Position numbers and translations under genes: made by a program
Assembly: GCF_003668565.1 (NCBI RefSeq)
Contig: NZ_RCWJ01000004.1
Coordinates: 62,001 to 126,000 of the forward strand
Direction of reading: 5' to 3'
Length of the DNA: 64,000 nucleotides
From: Mycetocola zhadangensis
Lineage (GTDB): Bacteria > Actinomycetota > Actinomycetes > Actinomycetales > Microbacteriaceae
Shown: positions 36,201 through 44,352 of the stretch, one piece after another
Layout: the number at the start of each line of letters is the position of its first letter
How positions within the stretch are numbered: the stretch's first letter is position 1
Notes under the pieces: model-generated
The model's input: only the letters and a program-made list of their open reading frames with translations
Database searches by the model: none
Told to the model about the DNA's origin: nothing

Positions 36201-36982
36201 GTGCGTCGTCGGCAACGAGACATTCCCGGATACTAGCGCTCGTGCTCAATCTCCGGCGTGAGTCCACCTGGCAGGGCGCCGTGTACGCGGTTTTCGCTCT
36301 TGTCACCCTGGTCGTCGCTTCGGCAGAACTCTGGACCGATGGCCTGTCGGTCTCCTATTGGATTCTGGTGATCTCCGCGTCGGTTCTGGCCGCTCGGGCC
36401 CGGCTGCGTGCGCGATCGCCGAGCGAGGAGGAACACCGTGTTCTCCTGTTCGGGGCCGGGATCCTGGCGTACTCAGGCTGGCTGGTAGTTGTCGCGCTGC
36501 TCCCCGACTGGGTACAAACGCTCCGCTGGGACAGCGGCACCCTGCTTCCGATCACCGTCACCGCTGCCGGCTTCCTCGTCTCGGCGCTTCTGACACTCAG
36601 CTGGCTTCCCATCCTGGGAACGCTGACGCGGACCTGGCTCCTCAATTGGGTGACCGTCTCGCTCGTCGCTGGCGCAGCATCCGGGGTGATCGTTTTCATC
36701 GCCACCCACGTGAGAGGTACCGGCTTCGGTGTTCTCAACGCCGGGACGGCAGTGGTCCTGGTGATTGTGGCCTGGGGGTCGATTGTCTGGTGGTTGCCGG
36801 AGATTCCGGAGGGTGCGAGCCCGCGATGGAAGGCCTACGAGGTCCCTGACACACTGCGGCGAACCTACCGCGTCGGCTCCGCACCGACAACGAGCGTCAC
36901 TCCCGACCGCGAAGCCGGGCCCACCACAGACCACCGACGATCAGGAGAACCAGCGCAACCGCCGCGATCAGCACGAACTTGA
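33212..36982 (+). CDS. Large patatin-like phospholipase with C-terminal membrane domain
   Basis: 1256-residue protein. The N-terminal patatin domain has the oxyanion loop RGGVSLAVWIGG (residues 49-60), the nucleophile motif GASAGG (Ser127) and the dyad Asp in VVDGAVLDN near residue 327. A long middle region of about 550 residues (DUF3376-like in patatin-related proteins) follows. At least six hydrophobic helices then occupy about residues 910-1190. The ATG after GGAAGGAC was chosen. The layout matches actinobacterial patatin-related proteins. Lipid hydrolysis at the membrane is inferred; substrate unknown. Confidence 0.82.
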   Translation: MASTAESPSVLIVALDPTRPPAPRPLPEEEQAALQPRHSRVLRAALAMRGGVSLAVWIGGAVAEIDVWRRIRIRTAADGTSCAVLIPPSPDAGAHNEHWVDRAVRYARVLHSRGFDAVEFDVMAGASAGGLNSVMYAVAQRAGASVDGLLTTWRDVGGAWSLMHPPGFRRLDSILRGDDYFWPQVHTALRNFYDPSETDIHPAHRATRVTVDLSATIVDSEDSSERGTKEGKGHFHFVGSDDNTANERGRNIPAAHDPSADASLARLAYAARTTSAFPGAFEPALIFSKTTTPDAVVEPSNSESVDMSFAFHAHREDWSHPFRVVDGAVLDNIPIDRAFRAIRGMASTVNASRALVYLDPSPPIQPLGSVRPTAYGVRAGSATPSGPRRVLERMADRRSQLLSGVAAGRGKRGIRESGEDEEDEVERFRLQLAQSHGRSDSLAVLSNAAISRYHLPKARRAYVRFRATTDLQLLTLTLANPSLWQLGTNLPTRQNWMAWSSEERSGLAHCFLAEYEDASRADETGVFAQAITLGPQAVIDATLCALNWVRSLEELPMDGNLDDNLDAVFGGSHEPREPPLPVASITLLRTRLYLLLAHATDLRDVALRRVLDETEAQRKLPDSPRRAPASGDQAGARATALATSVVTSWVYASSAVLAELEDDWQQLDACLITLRSASPGPSNPYPGWKESPYAGIPTRRPDFDAQDLAPFLAATGIPEPISTLTYWRITGDEAPARAEQYTTLIDRKVRAATVAALRMPSADLDAEVVARLFSDRQLGSDEKLAGTSLFNFAGFLSKHWRSNDWWWGRLDAAAGMTRLVASYPPREEGESLDLSSTIDAVQSGVLADADRSDAGPFGGIPADAAGSDTRARFAMGGDSIDNLHPGYLVAVLSRTVRVASRAFSGSTGTAMRFLIAALRPVLVFAPIALNPLRQALVAAILGVTIAIAAAAAYLPARPPDVFSFLPGYALLLVIGLSLIAAIIGVLRTWTRLVGLVRASSATRHSRILALVLNLRRESTWQGAVYAVFALVTLVVASAELWTDGLSVSYWILVISASVLAARARLRARSPSEEEHRVLLFGAGILAYSGWLVVVALLPDWVQTLRWDSGTLLPITVTAAGFLVSALLTLSWLPILGTLTRTWLLNWVTVSLVAGAASGVIVFIATHVRGTGFGVLNAGTAVVLVIVAWGSIVWWLPEIPEGASPRWKAYEVPDTLRRTYRVGSAPTTSVTPDREAGPTTDHRRSGEPAQPPRSART

Positions 36983-37091
36983 TGGCTGCGGCGAGGAAGG
37001 CCAGGGCGACATTCACGATCCAGCTGGCCACGACGATCGCGAGAAGAACGACGACGATGCCGATCACAAGGTTCTTTGTGCTGGTTTTCAT
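36897..37091 (-). CDS. Small two-helix membrane protein
   Basis: 64-residue protein beginning MKTSTKNLVIGIVVVLLAIVV. Two long hydrophobic stretches (about 8-28 and 32-55) end in WWARLRGRE, with positive charges on the cytoplasmic side. It overlaps the 3-prime end of the convergent patatin gene by 86 bp. The amphipathic pattern and charge distribution look like a real small membrane protein, but there is no domain match and the ribosome site is weak. Confidence 0.5.
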   Translation of the reverse strand: MKTSTKNLVIGIVVVLLAIVVASWIVNVALAFLAAAIKFVLIAAVALVLLIVGGLWWARLRGRE

Positions 37092-37225
37092 GGCTCCAGT
37101 TGACCACACCAAGAGCCAGGGAAACGACACAGCTGACCCTGCTGCACAGCACCGCTCGGCTGCGGAGTGTGCCGGCGGCCCTCAGGAGCCACGAACACAT
37201 TCGATGTGGATGCACGGTCGCGCAT

Positions 37226-37852
37226 TCAGCTCGGTTGGAAGCCACCGATCGGACTCAGTGAGGCGTCAAAACCGAACGGGTCTCGCACCTGGCTCGAGCG
37301 GTCCGACGCGGCGACGAGGGGCACCAGTTCACCGGCGGCCCGGTCGATCCGGTCGGGCAGTGTCTTCACCTGGTCAGCACCGCTGCCCCAGTCTTCGGAT
37401 GCCGCGAACACGCTCGTTGGAACCACAACGGCGTGCAGGTACGTGAACATCGGGCGGAGGGCGTAGTCCAGGGCAAGAGAGTGGCGGGCGGTTCCAGCTG
37501 TCGCGCCGATCAGCACGGGCATGTCGGTCAGCGAGCGGTTGTCGAGCACGTCGAAGAACGATTTGAAGAGACCGCTGTAGCTCGTCGTGAAGATCGGGGT
37601 GACGGCGATGAGTCCGTCAGCGCCGGTTACCGCGTCGATGACGGCCTCAAGCTTGGGACTGGCGAACCCGGTCAACATGTTGTTCATGATGTCCGAGGCC
37701 ACGTCGCGAAGCTCCACGGTCGTGACCTCTACCTCGACACCCTGTTCGGTCAGCCGTGCGACGGTGGCGTCGACCAGACGGTCAGCGAGCATCCGGGTGG
37801 ACGACGGCTGGCTGAGTCCCGCGGAGACGACGGCAAGTTTGCGTGCTGTCAT
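37226..37852 (-). CDS. NAD(P)H-dependent FMN reductase (CE1759-like)
   Basis: 208-residue flavodoxin-fold reductase. It shows VVSAGLSQPSSTRMLADRL for the FMN phosphate site, TPIFTTSYSGLFKSFFDVL and PVLIGATAGTARHSLALDYALRP. It overlaps the LLM monooxygenase gene by 4 nt and would supply it with reduced flavin, the known pairing in CE1758/CE1759-type systems. Substrate of the pair unknown. Confidence 0.85.
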   Translation of the reverse strand: MTARKLAVVSAGLSQPSSTRMLADRLVDATVARLTEQGVEVEVTTVELRDVASDIMNNMLTGFASPKLEAVIDAVTGADGLIAVTPIFTTSYSGLFKSFFDVLDNRSLTDMPVLIGATAGTARHSLALDYALRPMFTYLHAVVVPTSVFAASEDWGSGADQVKTLPDRIDRAAGELVPLVAASDRSSQVRDPFGFDASLSPIGGFQPS

Positions 37853-38964
37853 GAGTTGACCTTCGTTTTGAGAGGCGTCTGTGCTTCAGCTGTCTCAGCG
37901 ACAGCCCGAAGCGAGGCGTGGGTTGGGGCGTCAGGCACATCGGCCGGGCGGTTTCGAGCGAACTCGCGGCGGAGCACGGGCACAACCTCTTCGCCGAGCA
38001 GGTCGAGCTGCTCGAGCACCGTCTTGAGTGGCAGACCGGCGTGGTCCATCAGGAAGAGCTGGCGCTGGTAGTCACCGACGTAGTCGCGGAACCCGAGCGT
38101 CTTGTCGATCACTTCCTGAGGGCTGCCGACAGTGAGCGGAGTCTGAGAGGTGAAGTCCTCGAGGCTCGGCCCGTGGCCATAAACGGGAGCGTTGTCGAAG
38201 TACGGACGGAATTCACGAACGGCGTCCTGTGAGTTCTTGCGCATGAACACCTGTCCGCCGAGGCCGACGATCGCCTGGTCGGCACGACCGTGGCCGTAGT
38301 GTTCGAAGCGCTGGCGGTAGAAGCCAACCATCTTCTGGGTGTGCGACGCCGGCCAGAAGATGTGGTTCGAGAAGAACCCGTCGCCGTAGAACGCGGCCTG
38401 TTCGGCGATCTCGGGAGAACGAATCGATCCGTGCCAGATGAACGGAGCGACGCCGTCGAGTGGGCGCGGTGTCGAGGTGAAGCCCTGAAGCGGAGTGCGG
38501 AACTGACCTTCCCAGTCGACGACATCCTCACGCCAGAGCCTGCGCAGCAAAGCGTACTTCTCAAGTGCGAGGGGAATGCCCTGGCGGATGTCCTCGCCGA
38601 ACCACGGGTAGACAGGGCCTGTGTTGCCGCGCCCGAGCGTGAGGTCCATCCGACCGCCCGAGAGGTGCTGCAGCATCGCGTATTCCTCGGCGATGCGCAC
38701 GGGGTCGTTGGTGGTGATCAGCGTTGTCGCCGTCGAGAGGATGATCTTATCTGTCTTGGCGGCCAGGTAGCTGTTGATCGCGACGGGGCTGGATGGGAAG
38801 AACGGCGGGTTGTGGTGCTCCCCCATGGCGAAGACGTCGAGCCCGACGGTCTCGGCGTGCTGCGCGATGGTCAGAATGTCCTGCAGGCGCGAGGCGTCGG
38901 TAGGGGTCGTGCCCGTTGTTGGGTCGGTGGTGATGTCACCGACACTGAAAATTCCGAACTGCAT
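37849..38964 (-). CDS. LLM-class FMN-dependent monooxygenase (CE1758-like)
   Basis: 371-residue luciferase-like TIM barrel. Features are MQFGIFSVGDIT, GLDVFAMGEHHNPPF, LSGGRMDLTLGRGNTGPVYPWFG and the C-terminal QLDLLGEEVVPVLRREF. First gene of a two-gene operon with its flavin reductase. A CTATTC-GTTT-GAATAG inverted repeat sits just upstream, a probable MarR/TetR-type operator; no regulator gene is adjacent. Confidence 0.87.
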   Translation of the reverse strand: MQFGIFSVGDITTDPTTGTTPTDASRLQDILTIAQHAETVGLDVFAMGEHHNPPFFPSSPVAINSYLAAKTDKIILSTATTLITTNDPVRIAEEYAMLQHLSGGRMDLTLGRGNTGPVYPWFGEDIRQGIPLALEKYALLRRLWREDVVDWEGQFRTPLQGFTSTPRPLDGVAPFIWHGSIRSPEIAEQAAFYGDGFFSNHIFWPASHTQKMVGFYRQRFEHYGHGRADQAIVGLGGQVFMRKNSQDAVREFRPYFDNAPVYGHGPSLEDFTSQTPLTVGSPQEVIDKTLGFRDYVGDYQRQLFLMDHAGLPLKTVLEQLDLLGEEVVPVLRREFARNRPADVPDAPTHASLRAVAETAEAQTPLKTKVNS

Positions 38965-38988
38965 GACTGCCTTCCAGCGAGAGATAAC

Positions 38989-39004
38989 CTATTCGTTTGA
39001 ATAG
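38989..39004. promoter_or_regulatory. CTATTC-N4-GAATAG operator candidate
   Basis: Perfect 6-bp inverted repeat with spacer GTTT, 25 bp upstream of the LLM start. Symmetry and place suggest a repressor site for the monooxygenase/reductase operon. Confidence 0.5.
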
Positions 39005-39076
39005 ATATCGAGTGTAACTGACGGCCTTCGGGATCTATTCCCCGCTACACGCATTCCCCGGATGAAGCGCTCGCCC

Positions 39077-39082
39077 TAGTCT
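39077..39082 (+). promoter_or_regulatory. Probable leaderless -10 box of the acyltransferase
   Basis: TAGTCT 6 nt before the GTG start. Confidence 0.6.
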
Positions 39083-39088
39083 GGGAGC

Positions 39089-40234
39089 GTGACAGCAGCG
39101 ACCGGCAGCATTCCCAAGCCACGCGTCCCTTTTTGGGACAACGCGCGTTTCGCCTGCATAGTTCTGGTCGTGATGGGTCACGGCATCCAGCGAATTACTT
39201 ACGACTCGGATGCTGCGCTGACCGTTTACCTGTTGATCTATACGTTCCATATGCCCGCATTTGCGATCGTCAGTGGCTACTTCACCAAGAGCGGTCCGCT
39301 GAGCTCCCGTCAGATGAAACGGGTGATCACTGACATCCTGTTGCCGTACCTGATCATGGAAACGATCTGGACGCTCGTGCAGTTCCTTGTCGAGGGCAAA
39401 CGCGAGCTCAATCCCACTCAACCGTCGTGGACGCTGTGGTTCCTCCTGGCTCTCGGAATCTTCAGGCTGGTTCTCCCCTACCTTGCGCTGCTCCGCTGGC
39501 CGCTCGCCTGGTCACTGGTCATCTCAGTCGGGGTGGGCTACCTCGACAACGTGGACAGCACATTCTCGCTCGCTCGAACCCTCGGAATCCTCCCGTTCTT
39601 CGTTCTTGGCTGGCAGCTGCATCGGTGGAAGCTGGTCGATCGATGGCGTGTCGTCGATCGTCAGACCTGGGCGATCCGCGGCGCCGCTCTCGCCCTGTTC
39701 GCAATCTGGATCGCCGTGCTTGTAACGTTCATCGACCTGTGGCGACGGATCGACCTGCGGTACTGGTTCTTCTACGACGACTCATATGCCGGGCTCGGCG
39801 AGGACCAGTGGTTCGCTGGCGGCGTGCGGCTCGCCCTGATCGTACTCGCCGTTCTGCTCAGCGCGGCGTTCTTCGTGCTGCTGCCTCGGCGTGAAACCTG
39901 GATGACGACGTTCGGCAGGTACACGATGTACGTCTATCTGCTGCACAGTTTTGTTCTGTACCCGTTGCGTGAAAGCGGAGTACTTCGCCATGAGACGCTG
40001 CCGGATGTCTGGCTCGTTGGGATGCTCGTCTTTGCCGTTGTCATTTCGGTGGTGCTGGCGAGCGCTCCGGTTCGGCGTGTGTTCCGACCGCTGATCGAGC
40101 CCAAGCCGAAGTGGATCTTCGCGGATCATCGTGATGCAGCCCCCGGGCCATCCAGGCGGGACCCGACCGGAGCCGAACGGGATCGCGATCCGCAGCGGCA
40201 TCGCCCGGCGGCGCCGCGGCACGACACCGAGTAA
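39089..40234 (+). CDS. Acyltransferase-3 family membrane protein
   Basis: 381-residue integral membrane acyltransferase of the fucose-4-O-acetylase-like type. It has about ten hydrophobic helices, and the N-terminal motif FWDNARFACIVLVVMGHG carries the family R and catalytic-type His. TFHMPAFAIVSGYF follows. The last 45 residues are charged and Pro/Arg-rich, probably a cytosolic tail. Likely acylates a cell-envelope sugar; substrate unknown. GTG start, leaderless. Confidence 0.83.
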   Translation: MTAATGSIPKPRVPFWDNARFACIVLVVMGHGIQRITYDSDAALTVYLLIYTFHMPAFAIVSGYFTKSGPLSSRQMKRVITDILLPYLIMETIWTLVQFLVEGKRELNPTQPSWTLWFLLALGIFRLVLPYLALLRWPLAWSLVISVGVGYLDNVDSTFSLARTLGILPFFVLGWQLHRWKLVDRWRVVDRQTWAIRGAALALFAIWIAVLVTFIDLWRRIDLRYWFFYDDSYAGLGEDQWFAGGVRLALIVLAVLLSAAFFVLLPRRETWMTTFGRYTMYVYLLHSFVLYPLRESGVLRHETLPDVWLVGMLVFAVVISVVLASAPVRRVFRPLIEPKPKWIFADHRDAAPGPSRRDPTGAERDRDPQRHRPAAPRHDTE

Positions 40235-40255
40235 CGCTCGAAGAACCGGCGACGG

Positions 40256-40750
40256 TTAGCGGGTCGATCCAGCCATCGACCGTGCTCGTGGCGGGCGAGC
40301 GGCCTGCGCCGCTCGGGCCGCCTTGGCCTCCCTCAGCTGCCGCGCCTTGCGGGCGGTGAGCAGAAGACCGATGAGAACACCGAGGATTGCACCGGCGCTG
40401 TTGGCCACCAGATCGCGGGGGTCGGAGACCCGACCGGGGATGAAGAGCTGCGCCGTTTCAATGACGACGGTGATGCCACAGCCGAGTGCCATGGCGAGCC
40501 ACCACAGCCGTCGCCCGAACAGCAGCACGAGAAACAGGCCAATCGGGAAGAACATGGCGACGTTTGCCGAGAACTCGAGAGTGTTGTAGTTGATCCATGC
40601 TGTGGCCTCGTAACGATCGAGAACGCGGAGCATCTTGAAGATGAAACCGCTATTGCTCTCGTCGAGCGGCTGCGGGCCGAGTGTCACCCAACCGACAAAG
40701 GCCAGGTACACAGTCGTGAGCAGGCCGAGGATGGGGTGACGATGCAGCAT
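40256..40750 (-). CDS. VanZ-like membrane protein
   Basis: 164-residue protein of the VanZ/phosphotransbutyrylase-like family. Hydrophobic segments fall near residues 8-25, 62-80, 85-103 and 112-132. TVVIETAQLFIPGRVSDPRDLVANSAGAILG is the family signature, given here with its ETAQ and D-RDL-N elements. The basic Ala/Arg tail is low-complexity. The ATG of MLHRHPILG was chosen. The family is linked to teicoplanin tolerance in enterococci; that role is not implied here. Confidence 0.82.
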   Translation of the reverse strand: MLHRHPILGLLTTVYLAFVGWVTLGPQPLDESNSGFIFKMLRVLDRYEATAWINYNTLEFSANVAMFFPIGLFLVLLFGRRLWWLAMALGCGITVVIETAQLFIPGRVSDPRDLVANSAGAILGVLIGLLLTARKARQLREAKAARAAQAARPPRARSMAGSTR

Positions 40751-40837
40751 CCGTTCAGTCTGACCTAGTTCCCTCCGCGTGGCATCCCAAAACATACCCC
40801 CAAACTGTGGAGTGCCTGCCGGTCGCCACGGAAAACC

Positions 40838-42334
40838 CTATGGTTTCTCTGAGAGCCGCAATTCGGCCTGCTGCCTGCCGAGCACCGAGTGGCTGCGACC
40901 GTAAACGAAGTAGATGACGAGGCCAACCAGCAGCCATATGCCGAATCGCACCCAGGTGAGTGTTGTCAGGTTGAGCATGAGCCAGAGGCACAGGGCGGCG
41001 GACAGAATCGGCAGGAACGGGGACAGCGGCACGCGGAACGCGCGAGGCAGGTCGGGGCGCTTCTTCCGCAGCACGACGACCGCGATGCTCACGAGCACAA
41101 ACGCGCTGAGCGTGCCGATGTTGATCATCTCTTCGAGGATGCCGACGTCAGTGAGGCCTGCGAGCAGTGCGACGAGGACGCCGGAGATGATCTGGATGCG
41201 AACCGGAGTGCGCCGCTTGTCGCTCGTGACACTGAGCCACCGTGGCAGCAGCCCGTCGCGGCTCATCGCGAAGAGAACCCTGGCCAGGCCGAGCAGGAGC
41301 ACCATGATGACCGTGGTGAGGCCGGCCAGAATACCGACGGAGATCACCTGGGCGGCCCAGTCGGCTCCGACGGCCACGAACGCCGTCGCAAGCGAAGGGT
41401 CTTCGGCTTCGGCCAGAACGGTGTACGGCACCATTCCGGTCAGCACAAGGCTGACACCGATGTAGAGAACGGTGACGATGGCGAGCCCTCCGAAGATGCC
41501 TCGCGGCAGGTTCTTCTGCGGGTCGCGCACCTCCTCGGCGCTTGTGGCCACAACGTCAAAGCCGATGAAGGCGAAGAACACGAGGCTGGCACCGGCGAGG
41601 AGACCGAAGACACCGTACTGGGCCGGAGCCGCTCCGGTCAGGAACGAGAAGAGCGACTGGGTCCACGCGTCACTCGAGCCGCCTTCGGTCGGCACCGACT
41701 CGGGGATGAAGGGCGAGTAGTTCGCCGGCTGGATGAAGAATGCGCCGACAACGATGACGAAGAGCACGATCGCGACCTTGATGATCGTGAAGACGGCGCC
41801 GACGCGGGCCGAGAGTTGAGTGCCAAGAACGAGCAGTGTCGTGAAGATGGCGACGATGATGAATGGTCCCCAGCTGACCTGCAGTCCACCGAGGTTGAGG
41901 GTGTCCGGGACGTTCCAGTTCCAGAGGTCGAAGACCAGTGAGAGGTAGATGCCCCAGTACTTGGCGATGACGGCCGCAGCGGTGAGCATCTCGAGGATGA
42001 GGTCCCAGCCGATGATCCAGGCGAGGAGTTCTCCGAGCGTTGCGTATGTGAAGGTGTACGCCGAACCGGCGACGGGGACAGCGGATGCGAATTCGGCGTA
42101 ACACATGATCGCGAGCGCACAGGTGATGGCGGCGAGCACGAACGACACGCTGACCGATGGGCCGGCGTACTGACCGGCAGCGCGAGCGCCGACCGAGAAG
42201 ATGCCGGCTCCGACAGCGACTGCGACTCCCATGACCATGAGGTCCCAGGTGCCGAGTGTGCGTTTGAGGCTGCGGTGTTCGAGGTGCGAATCCGCGATGG
42301 ATTCCTCGATGCTCTTTGTGCGCCAGATGCTCAT
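40838..42334 (-). CDS. APC-superfamily (cationic) amino acid permease
   Basis: 498-residue transporter with twelve or more membrane helices. The APC signature lies in LMVMGVAVAVGAGIFSVGARAA; the conserved loop is FAFIGFDVVATSAEEVRDPQKNLPRGI. This pattern is typical of the CAT/YfnA branch, which moves cationic or neutral amino acids. The start has GGGGAAG upstream. Two small hairpins lie between it and the divergent glucosidase gene. Substrate not assignable. Confidence 0.88.
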   Translation of the reverse strand: MSIWRTKSIEESIADSHLEHRSLKRTLGTWDLMVMGVAVAVGAGIFSVGARAAGQYAGPSVSVSFVLAAITCALAIMCYAEFASAVPVAGSAYTFTYATLGELLAWIIGWDLILEMLTAAAVIAKYWGIYLSLVFDLWNWNVPDTLNLGGLQVSWGPFIIVAIFTTLLVLGTQLSARVGAVFTIIKVAIVLFVIVVGAFFIQPANYSPFIPESVPTEGGSSDAWTQSLFSFLTGAAPAQYGVFGLLAGASLVFFAFIGFDVVATSAEEVRDPQKNLPRGIFGGLAIVTVLYIGVSLVLTGMVPYTVLAEAEDPSLATAFVAVGADWAAQVISVGILAGLTTVIMVLLLGLARVLFAMSRDGLLPRWLSVTSDKRRTPVRIQIISGVLVALLAGLTDVGILEEMINIGTLSAFVLVSIAVVVLRKKRPDLPRAFRVPLSPFLPILSAALCLWLMLNLTTLTWVRFGIWLLVGLVIYFVYGRSHSVLGRQQAELRLSEKP

Positions 42335-42351
42335 GGTGGCTTCCCCGATCT

Positions 42352-42369
42352 GTGCCCCGAACGGGGCAC
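42352..42369 (-). promoter_or_regulatory. Leader stem-loop of the permease gene
   Basis: Perfect 7-bp stem GTGCCCC/GGGGCAC with a 4-nt loop, about 10 nt upstream of the ribosome site. It could affect translation of the permease. Confidence 0.35.
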
Positions 42370-42380
42370 CTACTGAGAAT

Positions 42381-42399
42381 GCCAGACATCGCGTCTGGC
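42381..42399. promoter_or_regulatory. Inverted repeat between permease and alpha-glucosidase
   Basis: GCCAGAC-ATCGC-GTCTGGC, 24 bp before the glucosidase ATG. Candidate operator for either divergent gene. Confidence 0.35.
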
Positions 42400-42422
42400 G
42401 TCGAGGTGAGAGGATCGGGTGC

Positions 42423-44108
42423 ATGACGGATTCCCTGAGTGACCAGACCGATTCCGAGAATTTCACGGCGCCGTGGTGGACCCGGGCGGTGGTCTACCAG
42501 GTCTATCCGCGGAGTTTCGCGGATTCCGATGGGGACGGTGTCGGTGACCTGAATGGCATCCGTTCACAATTGGATTACCTTGCCGACCTTGGAGTCGATG
42601 TGGTGTGGCTGTCGCCGGTGTACCCGTCGCCGCAGCATGACAATGGTTATGACATTCGGGACTATGAGGACATCGATCCGGTGTTCGGCTCGTTGTCTGA
42701 CTTCGATGAGTTGGTTGCCCAGGCGCACCAGCGTGGCATCCGTGTGGTGATGGATCTTGTGGTGAACCACACCAGCGACGAGCACGACTGGTTTCGCGAG
42801 TCGCGGTCATCGATCGATAACCCCAAGCGGGACTGGTACTGGTGGCGAAAGCCCCGGGAAGACGGGAGCGCGCCGAACGGGTGGACCAGTGCGTTTTCGG
42901 GGCCAGCATGGACGCTCGACGAGACAACCGGTGAGTACTACCTGCACCTGTTCGCGAAGCAACAGCCGGATCTCAATTGGGAGAACGCTGAGGTGCGTCA
43001 GGCCGTTTACGCGATGATGCGCCGCTGGCTTGACCGGGGTGTCGACGGGTTTCGAATGGACGTCATCAACCTCATTGCGAAGCGCACTGAACTCATCGAT
43101 GGGCCTCAGCGCGGATCAGGTGATGGCTTCGAGATGGGTCCGCAGATTCACGCATTTCTCAAAGAGATGCACCAGGAGGTGTTTGCCGGTCGGGACGGCA
43201 CCTACCTCACCGTTGGCGAGATGCCAGGCGTCAGCATCGACGACGCGGCGCTCTTCACCGATCCGACGCAGCACGAGGTCGACATGGTGTTTCAGTTCGA
43301 GCACGTGTCGCTCGACCAGGGAGAGCACAAGTTCGATCCCATCCCCCTCGACCTGGTCGCCCTGAAGACGAGTCTTGCTCGGTGGCAGGAGGGTCTTGCT
43401 GAGACCGGGTGGAACAGTTTGTACCTGAACAATCACGACCAGCCACGACTGGTGTCGAGGTTCGGTAACGATCGCGAGTACCGATATGAGTCTGCGACCC
43501 TGTGGGCGCTGGTGCTTCACCTGCACCGAGGGACGCCGTACATCTACCAGGGCGAAGAGATCGGTATGACGAACGTACGGTTCGAGTCGATCGAGCACTA
43601 TCGGGACATCGAATCGCTTAACCACTACCGCGAAGCGGTCGACGAGTTTGATCAGGCGCCATCCAGCGTCCTGGAGGCCGTGCATGCGATGGGCCGCGAC
43701 AATGCGCGCACGCCGATGCAGTGGGACAGCAGCGAGCAGGCCGGATTCACGACGGGCACACCCTGGATCGGGGTGAATCCAAACTACGTGGAGATCAACG
43801 CTGAAGCGGATCGGGCGAGTGGCACGAGCGTGTTCGCTTTCTATCAGCGACTCATCAAACTGCGCCACGAGAACGAGACGGTTGCGCTCGGTGGCTTCGA
43901 GTTGCTGGAACCGTCACACCCGACGCTGTACGCCTTCTTTCGGACGTCGCCGTCGGAGCGCCTGCTCGTTGTGGCGAACGTCTCCGATGAACCGTTCCTC
44001 GGTGAACTCCCCCTGGACGTTGGCTCGGCCGAGCTGCTTCTCGGCAACTACCCCGTAAATGGAGATGCCGCGCTGCGCCCATGGGAAGCACGGCTCTACC
44101 GGCTCTGA
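42423..44108 (+). CDS. GH13 alpha-glucosidase
   Basis: 561-residue glycoside hydrolase of the oligo-1,6-glucosidase/alpha-glucosidase type. It shows YQVYPRSFADSDGDGVGDL, DLVVNHTSDEH, the nucleophile Asp in GFRMDVIN (about residue 213), the acid/base Glu in TVGEMPG (about 265) and the third Asp in NNHDQPR (about 339). QGEEIGMTN and the C-terminal beta domain are complete. There is no signal peptide, so it acts inside the cell on imported di- or oligosaccharides. GAGAGGAT precedes the ATG. Exact linkage specificity uncertain. Confidence 0.9.
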   Translation: MTDSLSDQTDSENFTAPWWTRAVVYQVYPRSFADSDGDGVGDLNGIRSQLDYLADLGVDVVWLSPVYPSPQHDNGYDIRDYEDIDPVFGSLSDFDELVAQAHQRGIRVVMDLVVNHTSDEHDWFRESRSSIDNPKRDWYWWRKPREDGSAPNGWTSAFSGPAWTLDETTGEYYLHLFAKQQPDLNWENAEVRQAVYAMMRRWLDRGVDGFRMDVINLIAKRTELIDGPQRGSGDGFEMGPQIHAFLKEMHQEVFAGRDGTYLTVGEMPGVSIDDAALFTDPTQHEVDMVFQFEHVSLDQGEHKFDPIPLDLVALKTSLARWQEGLAETGWNSLYLNNHDQPRLVSRFGNDREYRYESATLWALVLHLHRGTPYIYQGEEIGMTNVRFESIEHYRDIESLNHYREAVDEFDQAPSSVLEAVHAMGRDNARTPMQWDSSEQAGFTTGTPWIGVNPNYVEINAEADRASGTSVFAFYQRLIKLRHENETVALGGFELLEPSHPTLYAFFRTSPSERLLVVANVSDEPFLGELPLDVGSAELLLGNYPVNGDAALRPWEARLYRL

Positions 44109-44252
44109 TTTCACTGCGCGTGCCGCGAAGCACCAACAAGGGAGTCAGTCCGCTCGCATCTCCACCGCGCGATGTCCCGCTCGCGTGCGCCGAGGCATCC
44201 GTTCTGCGAAAAATCTGCGCAACGGGCCGGGCGGCCTGAGAAGCGGACATAA

Positions 44253-44290
44253 AAAATGGGCCGTTCACCCGAAGGTGAACGGCCCATTTT
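44253..44290. terminator. Bidirectional terminator between alpha-glucosidase and rpsO
   Basis: Perfect 17-bp stem (44253-44269 and 44274-44290) with a CGAA loop. A-tract on one side and T-tract on the other serve both convergent genes. The remainder of the 244-bp gap shows nothing recognisable. Confidence 0.92.
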
Positions 44291-44352
44291 CAAGAAGATC
44301 GCGTTGTCATCGTCCTGAACAGGTCAGGGACCGACGCGGTTCTCGACTGAAA

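Noticed and set aside
40889-41941. 350-codon open frame antisense to the amino acid permease
   Set aside because: Charged low-complexity shadow of a transmembrane gene; no start context or motifs.
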